From: JAAXHF01 sp965242605
GTDB taxonomy: Bacteria; Desulfobacterota; Binatia; Bin18
Direction: 5' to 3'
NCBI GenBank assembly: GCA_965242605.1
Contig: CBDESS010000001.1
Coordinates: 558,001 to 622,000, forward strand
Length of the DNA stretch: 64,000 bases
Positions within the stretch are counted from its first letter, which is position 1. The number at the start of each line of letters is the position of its first letter. Positions 17,094 to 26,384 of this stretch are shown piece by piece. A program made the translations under genes and the position numbers. The notes under the pieces are model-generated. The model made no database searches. It was not told where the DNA came from and was given only the letters and a program-made list of their open reading frames with translations.

Positions 17094-17441
17094 TTATGAC
17101 GGGTTTTCGTAGAAGACATACGAGGTCGAATAATCGCTGAACTCAAAGTAGACTTTCGCCTCGCCCGCGTCACGCATGCCGTTCAGATTCACGTCCAGCA
17201 CACCATAGCCAAAGCGGTATGGCCGGGGCCGGCTGTCGTCGGTGCCGGTTGCGGTTGAAATCTTGTCGATTTCAAGAAAGCGCTTGACCAGCTTTTCACC
17301 GGCATAAATCTCCAGCACGCCGTCGGTCCCGGTCCAGTTCTGGACCGCCCGGCCGAGCTTGTTCTGGGTCTCCTGGGTACACGACGCGCCGAACAGGACG
17401 ACGCCGGCAAACGCGATAACGCTCAGCAGTGCATGTCTCAT
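17094..17441 (-). CDS. Small lipoprotein of unknown function
   Basis: 115 residues starting at ATG 17441, with AGAGGAAG upstream. A signal sequence ends in the lipobox FGASC, so the mature protein is anchored by its cysteine. The body has a YAGEKLVKRF segment and a DVNLNGMRDAGEAKVYFEF segment, suggesting a small beta-sandwich with a calcium-like DxNxxG loop. It converges on the ElyC-type gene, with 29 bp between them. The family is not recognised beyond conserved hypothetical lipoprotein. Confidence 0.7.
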   Translation of the reverse strand: MRHALLSVIAFAGVVLFGASCTQETQNKLGRAVQNWTGTDGVLEIYAGEKLVKRFLEIDKISTATGTDDSRPRPYRFGYGVLDVNLNGMRDAGEAKVYFEFSDYSTSYVFYENPS

Positions 17442-17589
17442 GTGTCTTCCTCTGTTGGCTGGCAGCTTGCTGCCGAGCTTAGCCCAAGCCCGCCCGGAAA
17501 CCAAGACCGAGTGCTGAGAAAATGCCGCTTGCTCTTGACCCGTCCGAGGCGACAGGGCATATGTCTTTCACCTGGGGCTGTCATACGCC

Positions 17590-18474
17590 GTGGACGACCT
17601 GATTCAAAAAGCCGATACGCTGCTTGAGGCACTGCCGTATATGCAGCGCTTCTCCGGGAAGACCCTGGTCATCAAGTATGGCGGCCACGCCATGCAAGAC
17701 GAAGACCTCAGGTGCCATTTTGCCCAGGATATTGTGCTGCTCAAATTTGTCGGCATGAATCCGGTGGTCGTCCACGGCGGGGGGCCGCAGATTGAGCGCA
17801 TGCTGGGCAGGCTGGACATCGGCTCAACATTTGTGCGCGGGATGCGCGTCACCGACGCCGCCACCGCGGAGGTGGTGGAAATGGTCTTAGGCAAGCTCAA
17901 CAAAGACATTACGACCCTGATCAATCGCCAGGGCGGCAGAGCGGTCGGCCTGAGCGGCAAAGACGGTGATATGATTGTGGCCCGCAAGATGCTGGTGACG
18001 ATCGCCGAAGACGGACAGCCGCCCCAGCGCCGCGATATCGGTCAGGTTGGAGAAGTCGTCGGCGTCAATCCCGAGCTGGTCCACTCCCTGACCGCCGCGG
18101 ATTTCATCCCCGTCATTGCCCCGATCGGCATTGGCCGGGACGGCACGACCTATAATATCAATGCCGATCTTGTCGCCGGAAAAGTCGCCCAGGCCCTCCA
18201 GGCCGAAAAGCTCATCCTGCTGACCGATGTCGAGGGGGTCAAAGACCACGCCGGCGAGCGGATCTCCACCCTCGGCAGCGACCGGGCCAAGGTCCTGATT
18301 GACCGCCGCACCATCAGCGCCGGCATGATTCCCAAAGTCGAGTGCTGTCTGGAAGCGCTGCACCGCGGGGTGCGCAAAACCCATGTTCTTGACGGCCGCG
18401 TCCGCCACACCATTCTGCTGGAGCTGTTCACCAAGGAGGGGGTCGGCACCGAGGTTGTCCGAAGCGGGGGGTGA
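17590..18474 (+). CDS. argB: ArgB, acetylglutamate kinase
   Basis: 294 residues. It phosphorylates N-acetylglutamate, the second step of arginine synthesis. Motifs are LVIKYGGHAM, VVHGGGPQIERML, FIPVIAPIG and LTDVEGVKD. GTG 17590 is the start; there is no strong ribosome site upstream. It leads a plus-strand arginine cluster argB-argD-argF, then argG-argH. The 100-bp gap to argD holds a striking 16-bp inverted repeat. Confidence 0.96.
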   Translation: MDDLIQKADTLLEALPYMQRFSGKTLVIKYGGHAMQDEDLRCHFAQDIVLLKFVGMNPVVVHGGGPQIERMLGRLDIGSTFVRGMRVTDAATAEVVEMVLGKLNKDITTLINRQGGRAVGLSGKDGDMIVARKMLVTIAEDGQPPQRRDIGQVGEVVGVNPELVHSLTAADFIPVIAPIGIGRDGTTYNINADLVAGKVAQALQAEKLILLTDVEGVKDHAGERISTLGSDRAKVLIDRRTISAGMIPKVECCLEALHRGVRKTHVLDGRVRHTILLELFTKEGVGTEVVRSGG

Positions 18475-18481
18475 TCTCATT

Positions 18482-18532
18482 GAGGAGTGACCGTGTCGCC
18501 TTCCTCTCGCCCGGATGACACGGTCACTCCTC
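18482..18532. repeat. Perfect 16-bp inverted repeat between argB and argD
   Basis: GAGGAGTGACCGTGTC (18482-18497) and its exact reverse complement (18517-18532) flank a 19-base loop. The RNA would form a very stable stem 8 bases after the argB stop and about 42 bases before argD. No T-run follows, so it may be an mRNA processing or stability element, an attenuator-like structure, or an operator rather than a full terminator. Confidence 0.85.
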
Positions 18533-18574
18533 TTGCTCAGGTATCCAGTATCTCCCGCCTTGCCGGAGGAACGC

Positions 18575-19762
18575 ATGACAAACCAGGAAATCATCGATCT
18601 GAACACCCACTATCTGTGCCAGACCTACGCCCGTTTTCCGGTCGCCTTTGTCCGCGGTGCAGGCTGCCGGCTGTGGGACGCCGACGGCAAGGAGTATCTG
18701 GACCTGTTTGCCAGCCTGGCGGTGATGAACCTCGGCCAGTGCCATCCGGCGGTGGTGCGGGCCGTCCAGGATCAGGTCGCCATCCTGACCCATATCTCCA
18801 ACCTGCACCACACCGTACCGCAGGCCCGGCTGGCCGAACTGCTGTGTCGCCACTCGTTTGGCGACAAGGTCTTTTTCTGCAACAGCGGGGCTGAGGCCAA
18901 TGAGGCGTCAATCAAGCTGGCCCGCAAATACGGTGTGGATAAACGCGACGGGCGCTACGAGATCCTGACCGTCCTCGGTTCGTTCCACGGTCGGACGATG
19001 GCCACGATTGCCGCCACCGGTCAGGAGAAAGTCCGCCAGGGCTTCGGCCCGGTGCTGGACGGCTTTCGCTACGTCGCCTATGACGACCTCGAGGCGATGG
19101 AAGCCGCGGTCTCCGACAAGACCGTTGCGATCCTGGTTGAACCTATTCTGGGTGAAGGCGGGGTCGTCGTCCCCCGGCCGGGGTATCTGAAGGGCCTGCG
19201 GGACATCTGTGACCGCCACGGCCTGCTGCTGATTGCCGACGAGGTGCAGGTCGGCATCGGCCGCACGGGCACCCTCTTCGCCTATGAGCACGAGGCCGCC
19301 CTGCCGGATATCATGCCCCTGGCCAAAGCCCTGGGCGGCGGTCTTCCTATCGGCGCGATGGTCGCCCGGGCCGAGGTCGCCGACCACCTGAACCTGGGCG
19401 CGCACGGATCGACTTTCGGCGGCAACGCGGTAGCCTGTGCCGCCGGCGTGGCCGTGCTGGATACCCTGCTGAACGCCGGCGTACTGGAAAACTGCCAGCA
19501 GATGGGCGCGTACTTCCTGGGCCAACTCCAAGCCCTGCAAGACAAGTTTTCGTTCATCCGCGATGTGCGCGGCCAAGGGCTGATTCTGGGTGCCGAGTTG
19601 GACCGGGACGGCGCAGACATTGTTCAGGCCTGTCTTGACGAAGGTCTGCTGATTAACTGCGCCGCGGGAGTGGTGCTGCGTTTTCTCCCCCCGCTTATCA
19701 TCAGCCAGGCCGAGATTGACGAGGGGCTGGCGATTCTGGAGAGGGTTCTCGCCCGGCAATGA
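18575..19762 (+). CDS. argD: ArgD, acetylornithine aminotransferase
   Basis: 395 residues, class III PLP aminotransferase. It converts N-acetylglutamate semialdehyde to N-acetylornithine. Motifs include FFCNSGAEANEAS, SFHGRTMATIAATGQ, LIADEVQVGIGRTG and the PLP-lysine segment PLAKALGGGLPIGAM, followed by HGSTFGGN. The ATG at 18575 has GGAGGAA upstream. The stop overlaps argF by 4 bases (ATGA), so the two are translationally coupled. Confidence 0.95.
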   Translation: MTNQEIIDLNTHYLCQTYARFPVAFVRGAGCRLWDADGKEYLDLFASLAVMNLGQCHPAVVRAVQDQVAILTHISNLHHTVPQARLAELLCRHSFGDKVFFCNSGAEANEASIKLARKYGVDKRDGRYEILTVLGSFHGRTMATIAATGQEKVRQGFGPVLDGFRYVAYDDLEAMEAAVSDKTVAILVEPILGEGGVVVPRPGYLKGLRDICDRHGLLLIADEVQVGIGRTGTLFAYEHEAALPDIMPLAKALGGGLPIGAMVARAEVADHLNLGAHGSTFGGNAVACAAGVAVLDTLLNAGVLENCQQMGAYFLGQLQALQDKFSFIRDVRGQGLILGAELDRDGADIVQACLDEGLLINCAAGVVLRFLPPLIISQAEIDEGLAILERVLARQ

Positions 19763-20667
19763 AACGCGATCTGGTCAGCATCAGCGACCTTGAGCCGGCC
19801 GAGCTTGAGGCAATCTTTTCCCTGGCCCAGCAACTCAAGCGTGACCGCCAAGCCGGGCGGCCGCATCCGCTGCTGAGCGGCAAGACCCTGGCGATGATCT
19901 TTGAGAAGCCCAGCCTGCGCACCCGGGTGACCTTTGAGGCCGGCATAGTGCAGCTCGGCGGCTATGCGGTCTATCTGGCCCCGTCAGACATCGGCCTTGG
20001 CACGCGGGAATCCCCGACCGACGTGGCGCGCAATCTGTCGCGCTGGATCGATCTGATCATGGTCCGCCCCTTCTCGCACGAGGTTGTGCTTGAACTTGCC
20101 CGCCAGGCGACGATCCCCGTTATCAATGGCCTGTCGGACCTCACCCACCCGTGTCAGATTCTGGCCGACTGTCTGACCCTGCTTGAACAGCGCGGCCGGC
20201 TTGACGGGCTGCGCATCGCCTTTGTCGGCGACGGCAATAACGTCGTCAACTCGTGGCTCAATGCAGCCGCCAAGCTGCCGATTGCCTTTCGGCTGGCCTG
20301 CCCGCCGGGCTATGAGCCGAACGCTGAGAGGCTGGCCGCGGCGCGGCAAGCCGGGGCTGACATCCAGGTCAGCCACGCGCTGCAAGACGCGGTGGCCGGG
20401 GCCGATGTGGTCTACACCGATGTGTGGACCAGCATGGGTCAGGAACAGGAGAGAGCGGTTCGTCAGCGGGCGTTCAGTCCCTACCAGGTCAACACCGACG
20501 CCTTGGCGCTGGCCAAGCCCGAGGCCCTGGTCATGCACTGCCTGCCGGCCCACCGCGGCCAGGAGATCAGCGCAGAGGTCCTGGACGGCCCGCAGTCCAT
20601 CGTCCTGGAGCAGGCCGAAAACCGCCTGCACATCCAGAAAGCCATCATGGTCTGGTTGCTCCAGTAG
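19759..20667 (+). CDS. argF: ArgF, ornithine carbamoyltransferase
   Basis: 302 residues. It makes citrulline from ornithine and carbamoyl phosphate. The carbamoyl-phosphate motif is EKPSLRTRVTFE (SxRT), followed by THPCQILADC, FVGDGNNVVNSW for ornithine, and HCLPAHRGQEIS. Start ATG 19759 overlaps the argD stop. After this gene the plus-strand run is broken by a truncated methyltransferase on the minus strand before argG resumes. Confidence 0.96.
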   Translation: MKRDLVSISDLEPAELEAIFSLAQQLKRDRQAGRPHPLLSGKTLAMIFEKPSLRTRVTFEAGIVQLGGYAVYLAPSDIGLGTRESPTDVARNLSRWIDLIMVRPFSHEVVLELARQATIPVINGLSDLTHPCQILADCLTLLEQRGRLDGLRIAFVGDGNNVVNSWLNAAAKLPIAFRLACPPGYEPNAERLAAARQAGADIQVSHALQDAVAGADVVYTDVWTSMGQEQERAVRQRAFSPYQVNTDALALAKPEALVMHCLPAHRGQEISAEVLDGPQSIVLEQAENRLHIQKAIMVWLLQ

Positions 20668-20790
20668 CCTCCGCCCGACGCAGTACATGAAGCGACAGCT
20701 CCTGTTACTCGGGGTGCAATTGGTGAAGAGCGGGAATCGGAGGAGAGGGTTATGGCAGCACAAAAAGGGTTTCGTCAGAAATTGTTGTTT

Positions 20791-21351
20791 CTAAAAGACG
20801 GACGATCTGTTTAATGCCCAGGCTGGCTTCGGCTTGTAAGCCCAAACAGACAGCAATCCCCTGTGTGTCGGTGCTCCAGCGCGAATCAAGTTCCATCCGT
20901 AAGGGCGGATGATCCAGCCCTGCTGATCCGACAGGGCAAAAGCCAGCCTCCAGGGAATCCCTAACAAACCCTTTTCTTGATAGCTGTCTCCGATATTCAG
21001 CCAGAACGATCCGGCAGGCTTCAGTATCCGGCGCACTTCGCCGAAGACTTGGCACAGTCGGGCGATGAACTCCTGATGGCCTTCTTCGGTCCCGATCCCC
21101 CCATTCCGGTAGACCCGTTGACCCCAATACGGTGGGCTGGTCATACAACAGTCAATCGTTTCGTCAGGAAGCTCTCTGAGTGCTGTTACTGCATCGCCGA
21201 GCAGCAGCAGGGGAGAAGCGGTCTTGGTAGCGAGGTACGAGAGGAAACGGCTTCGGTATGCTGACGAAATAAGGGGGAGGGATTCGCCCAACGGCAAGCC
21301 AGGACTGGATTGTTGCGCCTGAGATGTCGTCACAACGGCCTCTCTCTCCAT
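20791..21351 (-). pseudogene. Truncated DNA methyltransferase (N4-cytosine/N6-adenine, beta type)
   Basis: The N-terminal half of a site-specific DNA methyltransferase: LLLGDAVTALRELPDETIDCCMTSPPYW holds the catalytic (D/N/S)PPY motif, followed by LCQVFGEVRRILKPAGSFWLNIGDSY and GIPWRLAFALSDQQGWIIR. After about 20905 the reading no longer matches the family, and the second half with the SAM-binding FxGxG motif is missing. It probably has no activity. It lies antisense between argF and argG, so it looks like a remnant of an insertion into an ancestral arg operon. Start could also be GTG 21366. Confidence 0.75.
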
Positions 21352-21458
21352 ATGTATAAGCAACACTCCCGTTTGTACAGGAGGAGATGCCCCCGGTCCG
21401 TTGTCTTGCCGGCCGCGGCGTGCTAGGCTGGCGGTGCTCTTCTGAGCGAGTGTTTGCC

Positions 21459-22658
21459 GTGGCAGATATACAAAAAGTGGTGCTGGCGTACAGCGGCGGG
21501 CTGGACACCTCGGTCATCCTGCGCTGGCTGATTGAGACCTACCAGTGTGAGGTGATCGCCTTCTGTGCTGACCTGGGACAGGGCGAAGAACTTGACCCGC
21601 TTGAGGACAAGGCCAGACAGGTCGGGGCGAGCGCGATCCATATTGACGACCTGCGCGAAGAGTTTGTGCGCGACTTTGTGTTTCCCATGCTGCGGGCCAA
21701 CGCCTTCTACGAGGGCGGCTATCTGCTCGGCACCTCAATCGCCCGGCCGCTGATCGCCAAGCGTCAGATCGAAATCGCCCGCCAGGAAGACGCGGGGGCG
21801 GTTTCGCACGGCGCGACCGGCAAAGGCAACGACCAGGTGCGCTTTGAGTTGAGCTACTACGCACTAGAGCCCCATATTCAGGTGATTGCGCCGTGGCGGG
21901 AGTGGGATATGAACTCGCGCACCGAACTCATCGCCTATGCCGAGCGGTACGCCATCCCCATCAGCGTCACCGCGGAAAAGCCGTACAGTACCGACCGCAA
22001 CCTGCTGCACCTCAGCTTTGAGGGCGGTATGCTTGAAGACCCGTGGCAGGAACCCGACGAGGCCATGTTTGTCCTGTCGGTATCGCCCGAGCGGGCACCG
22101 GACAGGCCGGAGTATATTGAGATCGACTTCCGGTCGGGCAACCCGACCGCGGTGGGCGGCCAAACCCTGTCGCCGGCCCGGCTGCTGGCCCGGCTCAACG
22201 AACTCGGCGGCAAACACGGCATCGGCCGGCTTGACCTGGTTGAAAACCGCTACGTTGGCATGAAATCGCGTGGCGTGTACGAAACCCCGGGCGGGACGAT
22301 TCTGCACCTCGCCCACCGGGCGGTGGAATCGCTGACCCTCGACCGCGAAGCGCTCCACCTGCGCGACTCACTCGTTCCGCGCTACGCCGAGATGGTCTAC
22401 TACGGCTACTGGTTTGCCCCGGAGCGCGAGATGTTGCAGGCGGCCATTGACGAGTCGCAGACCAACGTCACCGGCACGGTCCGCCTCAAGCTGTATAAGG
22501 GCAACGTGATTGTTGTTGGTCGGCGCTCAACCAAGACCCTCTACAACCCGGAGGTGGCGACCTTCGAGGCCGGCGGAGACTATCGCCAGGCCGACGCCGA
22601 GGGGTTTATTCGGATTAACGCTCTGCGGCTGCGACTGCGGGCGTTGGCCCAGCGCTGA
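21459..22658 (+). CDS. argG: ArgG, argininosuccinate synthase
   Basis: 399 residues, normal length. It joins citrulline and aspartate using ATP. The PP-loop is KVVLAYSGGLDTSVI, followed by SHGATGKGNDQVRFEL and the later YTDRN-like YSTDRNLLH. GTG 21459 was chosen over the in-frame ATG 21387 because family members begin five to six residues before the first strand; its ribosome site is weak. argH follows after 17 bases. Confidence 0.95.
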   Translation: MADIQKVVLAYSGGLDTSVILRWLIETYQCEVIAFCADLGQGEELDPLEDKARQVGASAIHIDDLREEFVRDFVFPMLRANAFYEGGYLLGTSIARPLIAKRQIEIARQEDAGAVSHGATGKGNDQVRFELSYYALEPHIQVIAPWREWDMNSRTELIAYAERYAIPISVTAEKPYSTDRNLLHLSFEGGMLEDPWQEPDEAMFVLSVSPERAPDRPEYIEIDFRSGNPTAVGGQTLSPARLLARLNELGGKHGIGRLDLVENRYVGMKSRGVYETPGGTILHLAHRAVESLTLDREALHLRDSLVPRYAEMVYYGYWFAPEREMLQAAIDESQTNVTGTVRLKLYKGNVIVVGRRSTKTLYNPEVATFEAGGDYRQADAEGFIRINALRLRLRALAQR

Positions 22659-22675
22659 CACCGCGTCGGCCGGAT

Positions 22676-24061
22676 ATGAAGCAGACAGCAAAGACCGCCC
22701 CAAAAGCCTGGGCCGGACGTTTTGAGGGGGCGGCCGACCCGAGGATGGAGGCCTTCACCTCTTCGCTGGCTTTTGACCGGCGCCTGGCCCGCTACGACAT
22801 CCAGGGCAGCCGGGCGCACTGCCGGATGCTGGTCAAACAGAAGCTCTTGACCCGGGCCGAAGGCGAAGAAATCCGCAAGGGGCTGGAGCTCGTCAAGCGT
22901 GAGCTTGAGCAGGGCAGCTTCCCGTTTCTCCCCTCAGACGAAGATATCCACATGGCGGTTGAGCGCCGCTTGACCGAAAAAATCGGGAGCCTTGGCGGCA
23001 AGCTGCACACCGCCCGGAGCCGCAACGACCAGGTCCTGCTCGATGTCCGCCTGTATCTGCGCGAGGAAACCAGGACTATCGCCAAGCTGCTGACGGCCCT
23101 GCAAAAGCGCCTGGCCCGGCTGGCCAAACGGCATCGAAACGTGGTGATGCCGGGCTATACGCATTTACAGCGCGCCCAGCCGGTGCTGCTCGCCCACCAC
23201 CTGCTGGCCTATTATGACATGCTGGACCGTGACGCCGAGCGCTTGCAGGAATGCCAGCAGCGGACCAATGTGCTGCCGCTCGGGGCCGGTGCCCTGGCCG
23301 GCACCAGCCTGCCGATTGACCGCGCCTATGTGGCCCGCCTGCTCGGCTTTGCCCGGGTCAGCGCAAACAGCCTGGATACCGTCGCCGACCGGGATTTCCT
23401 GGTCGAGTTTCTGGCGGTCAGCGCGATCATCGGCATGCACCTGAGCCGGTTTGCCGAGGAGCTGGTCTTGTGGGCCAGCAGTGAGTTTCAGTTTATCGAG
23501 CTGCCCGATGCGTTTGCCACCGGCAGCTCCATGATGCCCCAGAAGAAGAACCCCGATGTGCCCGAAATCATCCGGGGCAAAACGGGCAGGGTCTACGGCA
23601 ACCTGTTTGCCCTGCTGACTACCCTCAAGGGCCTGCCCCTGGCCTATAACCGCGACCTCCAGGAGGACAAGGAGCCGCTCTTTGATACGGTCGATACCGT
23701 CAAGGGTATGCTCAGCGTGCTGGAGGCCATGCTCGGCCAACTCGTCTTTCGGCCCGACCGGATGCAGGCCGCGGCCCTGGGCGGCTTTACCCTGGCCACC
23801 GATGTGGCCGACTATCTGGTTGAAAAGGGCGTGCCGTTCAGACAAGCCCACGAAATTGTGGCCGGGGTCGTCCGCCGCTGCCTGGCCGACAACATCGGTC
23901 TGGAGCGGTTGCCGCTTGAAGAATGGCAGACCTTCTCACCGGCGTTCGGGCCGGACCTGCTGCCGCGGCTCAGCCTGGAGGCCGCGGTAGACCGCCGTCG
24001 CTCGGCCGGCGGCACCGCGCGGGCGAATGTCCACAAACGCTTACAAGAGATTGGGGTCTGA
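22676..24061 (+). CDS. argH: ArgH, argininosuccinate lyase
   Basis: 461 residues, normal length. It splits argininosuccinate into arginine and fumarate. It shows WAGRF at the N-terminus, HTARSRNDQVLLD, the TPGYTHLQ-like MPGYTHLQRAQP, and the fumarase/aspartase signature GSSMMPQKKNPD with the catalytic Ser. It ends 3 bases before the lipoprotein gene, so the arginine block is transcriptionally joined to the diaminopimelate block. Confidence 0.96.
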   Translation: MKQTAKTAPKAWAGRFEGAADPRMEAFTSSLAFDRRLARYDIQGSRAHCRMLVKQKLLTRAEGEEIRKGLELVKRELEQGSFPFLPSDEDIHMAVERRLTEKIGSLGGKLHTARSRNDQVLLDVRLYLREETRTIAKLLTALQKRLARLAKRHRNVVMPGYTHLQRAQPVLLAHHLLAYYDMLDRDAERLQECQQRTNVLPLGAGALAGTSLPIDRAYVARLLGFARVSANSLDTVADRDFLVEFLAVSAIIGMHLSRFAEELVLWASSEFQFIELPDAFATGSSMMPQKKNPDVPEIIRGKTGRVYGNLFALLTTLKGLPLAYNRDLQEDKEPLFDTVDTVKGMLSVLEAMLGQLVFRPDRMQAAALGGFTLATDVADYLVEKGVPFRQAHEIVAGVVRRCLADNIGLERLPLEEWQTFSPAFGPDLLPRLSLEAAVDRRRSAGGTARANVHKRLQEIGV

Positions 24062-24064
24062 CCG

Positions 24065-24565
24065 GTGCAGGCGCGTCACGTTCCGGCAGCACCGGCAAGA
24101 CCGGCCACACAGACCCGGCGCGGCATTCCCGGCCGCGGTATCTGGGCGCTGAGCGTATGCCTCGTCTCTCTGGCCCTGGCCTGCGGGCACAAGACCCCGG
24201 TCTATCCGCCCGAGTTCGTCGCCCCCCAGGCCATCGAAGACTTGCGGCTGACAGTCAGCCAGAGCGGCATTGCACTGAGCTGGAGCCGGCCCCGGACCTA
24301 TGCCGGCGGCCGCCCAATGGACGATCTGGGCGGCTTTGTGGTGCTGCGCGCCATCCAGCCCACCGCCGGCAGCTCGGTTGAGTTCAGCCCGCTGGGCACG
24401 ATTCTGGTCAAAGACCACGGCCGGTTTCGCCAGACCCGCCGTTTCCGTTTTACCGACGAGCGGCTCAGCCCGGGAACCCGCTATCAGTACCGCGTTCAGT
24501 CGTTTACATTAGACGGTGACTATAGTATCCCCTCAAACATGGTCCAGCACCTCTGGCAAGGATAA
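24065..24565 (+). CDS. LptM-like lipoprotein with fibronectin type III domain
   Basis: 166 residues from GTG 24065. An Arg-rich n-region and hydrophobic core lead to the lipobox LALAC; the mature start CGHKTPVYPPE resembles the LptM/YifL motif (CGxKGPLYLP) found upstream of lysA-dapF in gammaproteobacteria. The rest is a fibronectin III-like domain (APQAIEDLRLTV, IALSWSRP, GTRYQYRVQSF). LptM itself stabilises the LPS translocon LptDE. Position between argH and dapF matches that conserved neighbourhood, with lysA absent. An outer-membrane or periplasmic role is inferred. Confidence 0.72.
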   Translation: MQARHVPAAPARPATQTRRGIPGRGIWALSVCLVSLALACGHKTPVYPPEFVAPQAIEDLRLTVSQSGIALSWSRPRTYAGGRPMDDLGGFVVLRAIQPTAGSSVEFSPLGTILVKDHGRFRQTRRFRFTDERLSPGTRYQYRVQSFTLDGDYSIPSNMVQHLWQG

Positions 24566-24608
24566 TCGCGTCAGCAATACAGGACCATCGGACAGGGAGC
24601 CTCTGGCG

Positions 24609-25445
24609 ATGCAACTGCCGTTCACCAAAATGCACGGGATCAGCAACGATTATGTGTATGTGAATACCTTCTCGACCCCGGTGGCCGACCCCGCCGGCCT
24701 GGCCCGGCGGCTGAGCAAGCGGCGGACCGGCATTGGGGGCGACGGCCTCATCCTGATCTGTCCCTCACCCACCGCCCACGCCCGCATGGAGATGTATAAC
24801 GCCGACGGCAGTCGGGGGGCGATGTGCGGCAACGGGATTCGGTGTGTGGGCAAATATGTCTACGACCACGGCCTGTCGCACGACAACCCCCTGCGCATTG
24901 ATACCGACTCCGGCCTCAAAGTCCTCTTTCTGGAGTTGGACAACAACGCCGTCGCCCTGGTGACAGTCGATATGGGCGAGCCCATCCTCGACAGCCACCA
25001 GATTCCGCTGGCCCGCCCTGGCCGGATGATCGACGCGCCCCTGACGGTCGACGGAGTCGCCTACCAAGTCACCTGCGTGTCCATGGGCAACCCCCACTGT
25101 GTGACCTTTGTTGAGGATGTCGCGCCCTTGGCACTGGAGGCGCTTGGACCCCGGTTCGAGCATCACCCGCTCTTCCCCGACCGGGTCAATACCGAGTTCA
25201 TCCAGGTACTCGGCCCCACCGAGTTGACCATGCGGGTCTGGGAGCGCGGGTCTGGAGAGACCTGGGCGTGTGGCACCGGAGCCTGCGCGGCCGCTGTCGC
25301 CGCCACGCTTACCGAGCGGGCCGAGCGGCGCGTCACCGTCCATCTGCAAGGCGGAGACCTGGACATTGAATGGCGGGCAGACGACCGCCACGTCTATATG
25401 ACCGGTGCTGCCGAAGAAGTGTTTGAGGGCACAATCGAGGTCTAG
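24609..25445 (+). CDS. dapF: DapF, diaminopimelate epimerase
   Basis: 278 residues. It interconverts LL- and meso-diaminopimelate for lysine and peptidoglycan. Both catalytic cysteines are in place: AMCGNGIRC and TWACGTGACAA. The N-terminus FTKMHGISNDYVYV is typical. ATG 24609 follows a GGGAG site. It heads the dapF-dapA-dapB run. Confidence 0.95.
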   Translation: MQLPFTKMHGISNDYVYVNTFSTPVADPAGLARRLSKRRTGIGGDGLILICPSPTAHARMEMYNADGSRGAMCGNGIRCVGKYVYDHGLSHDNPLRIDTDSGLKVLFLELDNNAVALVTVDMGEPILDSHQIPLARPGRMIDAPLTVDGVAYQVTCVSMGNPHCVTFVEDVAPLALEALGPRFEHHPLFPDRVNTEFIQVLGPTELTMRVWERGSGETWACGTGACAAAVAATLTERAERRVTVHLQGGDLDIEWRADDRHVYMTGAAEEVFEGTIEV

Positions 25446-25481
25446 GACCCGCGGCAGGGCCCTTTGCTGTGTGGAGGCTTT

Positions 25482-26360
25482 ATGTTTGCAGGCTCATTTG
25501 TCGCACAGGTGACGCCCTTCAAGAACGGTCGGGTTGACGAGCGGGCGCTGGCCGACCTGATTGACTGGCAGCTCACGAGCGGGACGCACGGGATCGTGCC
25601 GTGCGGCACAACCGGCGAATCGGCCACCCTGTCGCACGAAGAACACACCCAGGTGGTCAAACTGACGGTCGAGGCCGCGGGTGGGCGGGCACCGGTGATT
25701 GCCGGCACAGGCTCCAACTCCACCGCCGAGGCGATCCGGCTGACCGGCGAAGCCCAGGAGGCCGGGGCCGACGGGGCGCTGATGATCTCGCCCTACTACA
25801 ACCGACCCACCCAGGAAGGGATTTATCAGCACTACAGGGCCGTGGCCGAGGCCGTGCCCGGCTTCCCCATCGTGTTCTACAATATCCCGGGCCGCACCGG
25901 CTCAAACATCGAGCCGGCAACTATGGCCCGTCTGGCCGAGTTCGACAATATCGTCGGGGTCAAAGAAGCCACCGGCTCTATTGACCAGGTCATCGATATC
26001 CGACTCGCGTGCGGGGACAAGCTCGCCGTACTGTCCGGCGAAGACACGCTGACCTTCTCCATGATGGCGCTCGGCGGCACGGGCGTCATCAGCACGGTCG
26101 CCAATGTCGCGCCCGGGCACATGGCCGCGGTGGTCAACGCCGGCCGGGCCGGGGACTGGGACACGGCCTCAGCCCTGCAACTCAAACTGGTGCCACTCAT
26201 CCGGGCGGTCTTTCTCGAAACCAACCCCGTTCCCATCAAAACCGCCCTGGCCCTGATGGGCAAGTGCGAGCTGGAACTCCGCCTGCCCCTGGTGCCAATG
26301 GCCGAAGGCAACCTGGCCAGGCTGACCGCGGCGCTCAGAGACGCCGGCTGTCTGGACTAG
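25482..26360 (+). CDS. dapA: DapA, 4-hydroxy-tetrahydrodipicolinate synthase
   Basis: 292 residues, TIM barrel. It condenses pyruvate with aspartate semialdehyde. Motifs are VPCGTTGESATLS, SPYYNRPTQEGIY, VFYNIPGRTG (catalytic Tyr) and the Schiff-base lysine in VGVKEATGS. ATG 25482 has GGAGG 7 bases upstream. dapB follows after 24 bases. Confidence 0.96.
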   Translation: MFAGSFVAQVTPFKNGRVDERALADLIDWQLTSGTHGIVPCGTTGESATLSHEEHTQVVKLTVEAAGGRAPVIAGTGSNSTAEAIRLTGEAQEAGADGALMISPYYNRPTQEGIYQHYRAVAEAVPGFPIVFYNIPGRTGSNIEPATMARLAEFDNIVGVKEATGSIDQVIDIRLACGDKLAVLSGEDTLTFSMMALGGTGVISTVANVAPGHMAAVVNAGRAGDWDTASALQLKLVPLIRAVFLETNPVPIKTALALMGKCELELRLPLVPMAEGNLARLTAALRDAGCLD

Positions 26361-26384
26361 GGCCGGAAGCGGGAGGACACGCGC

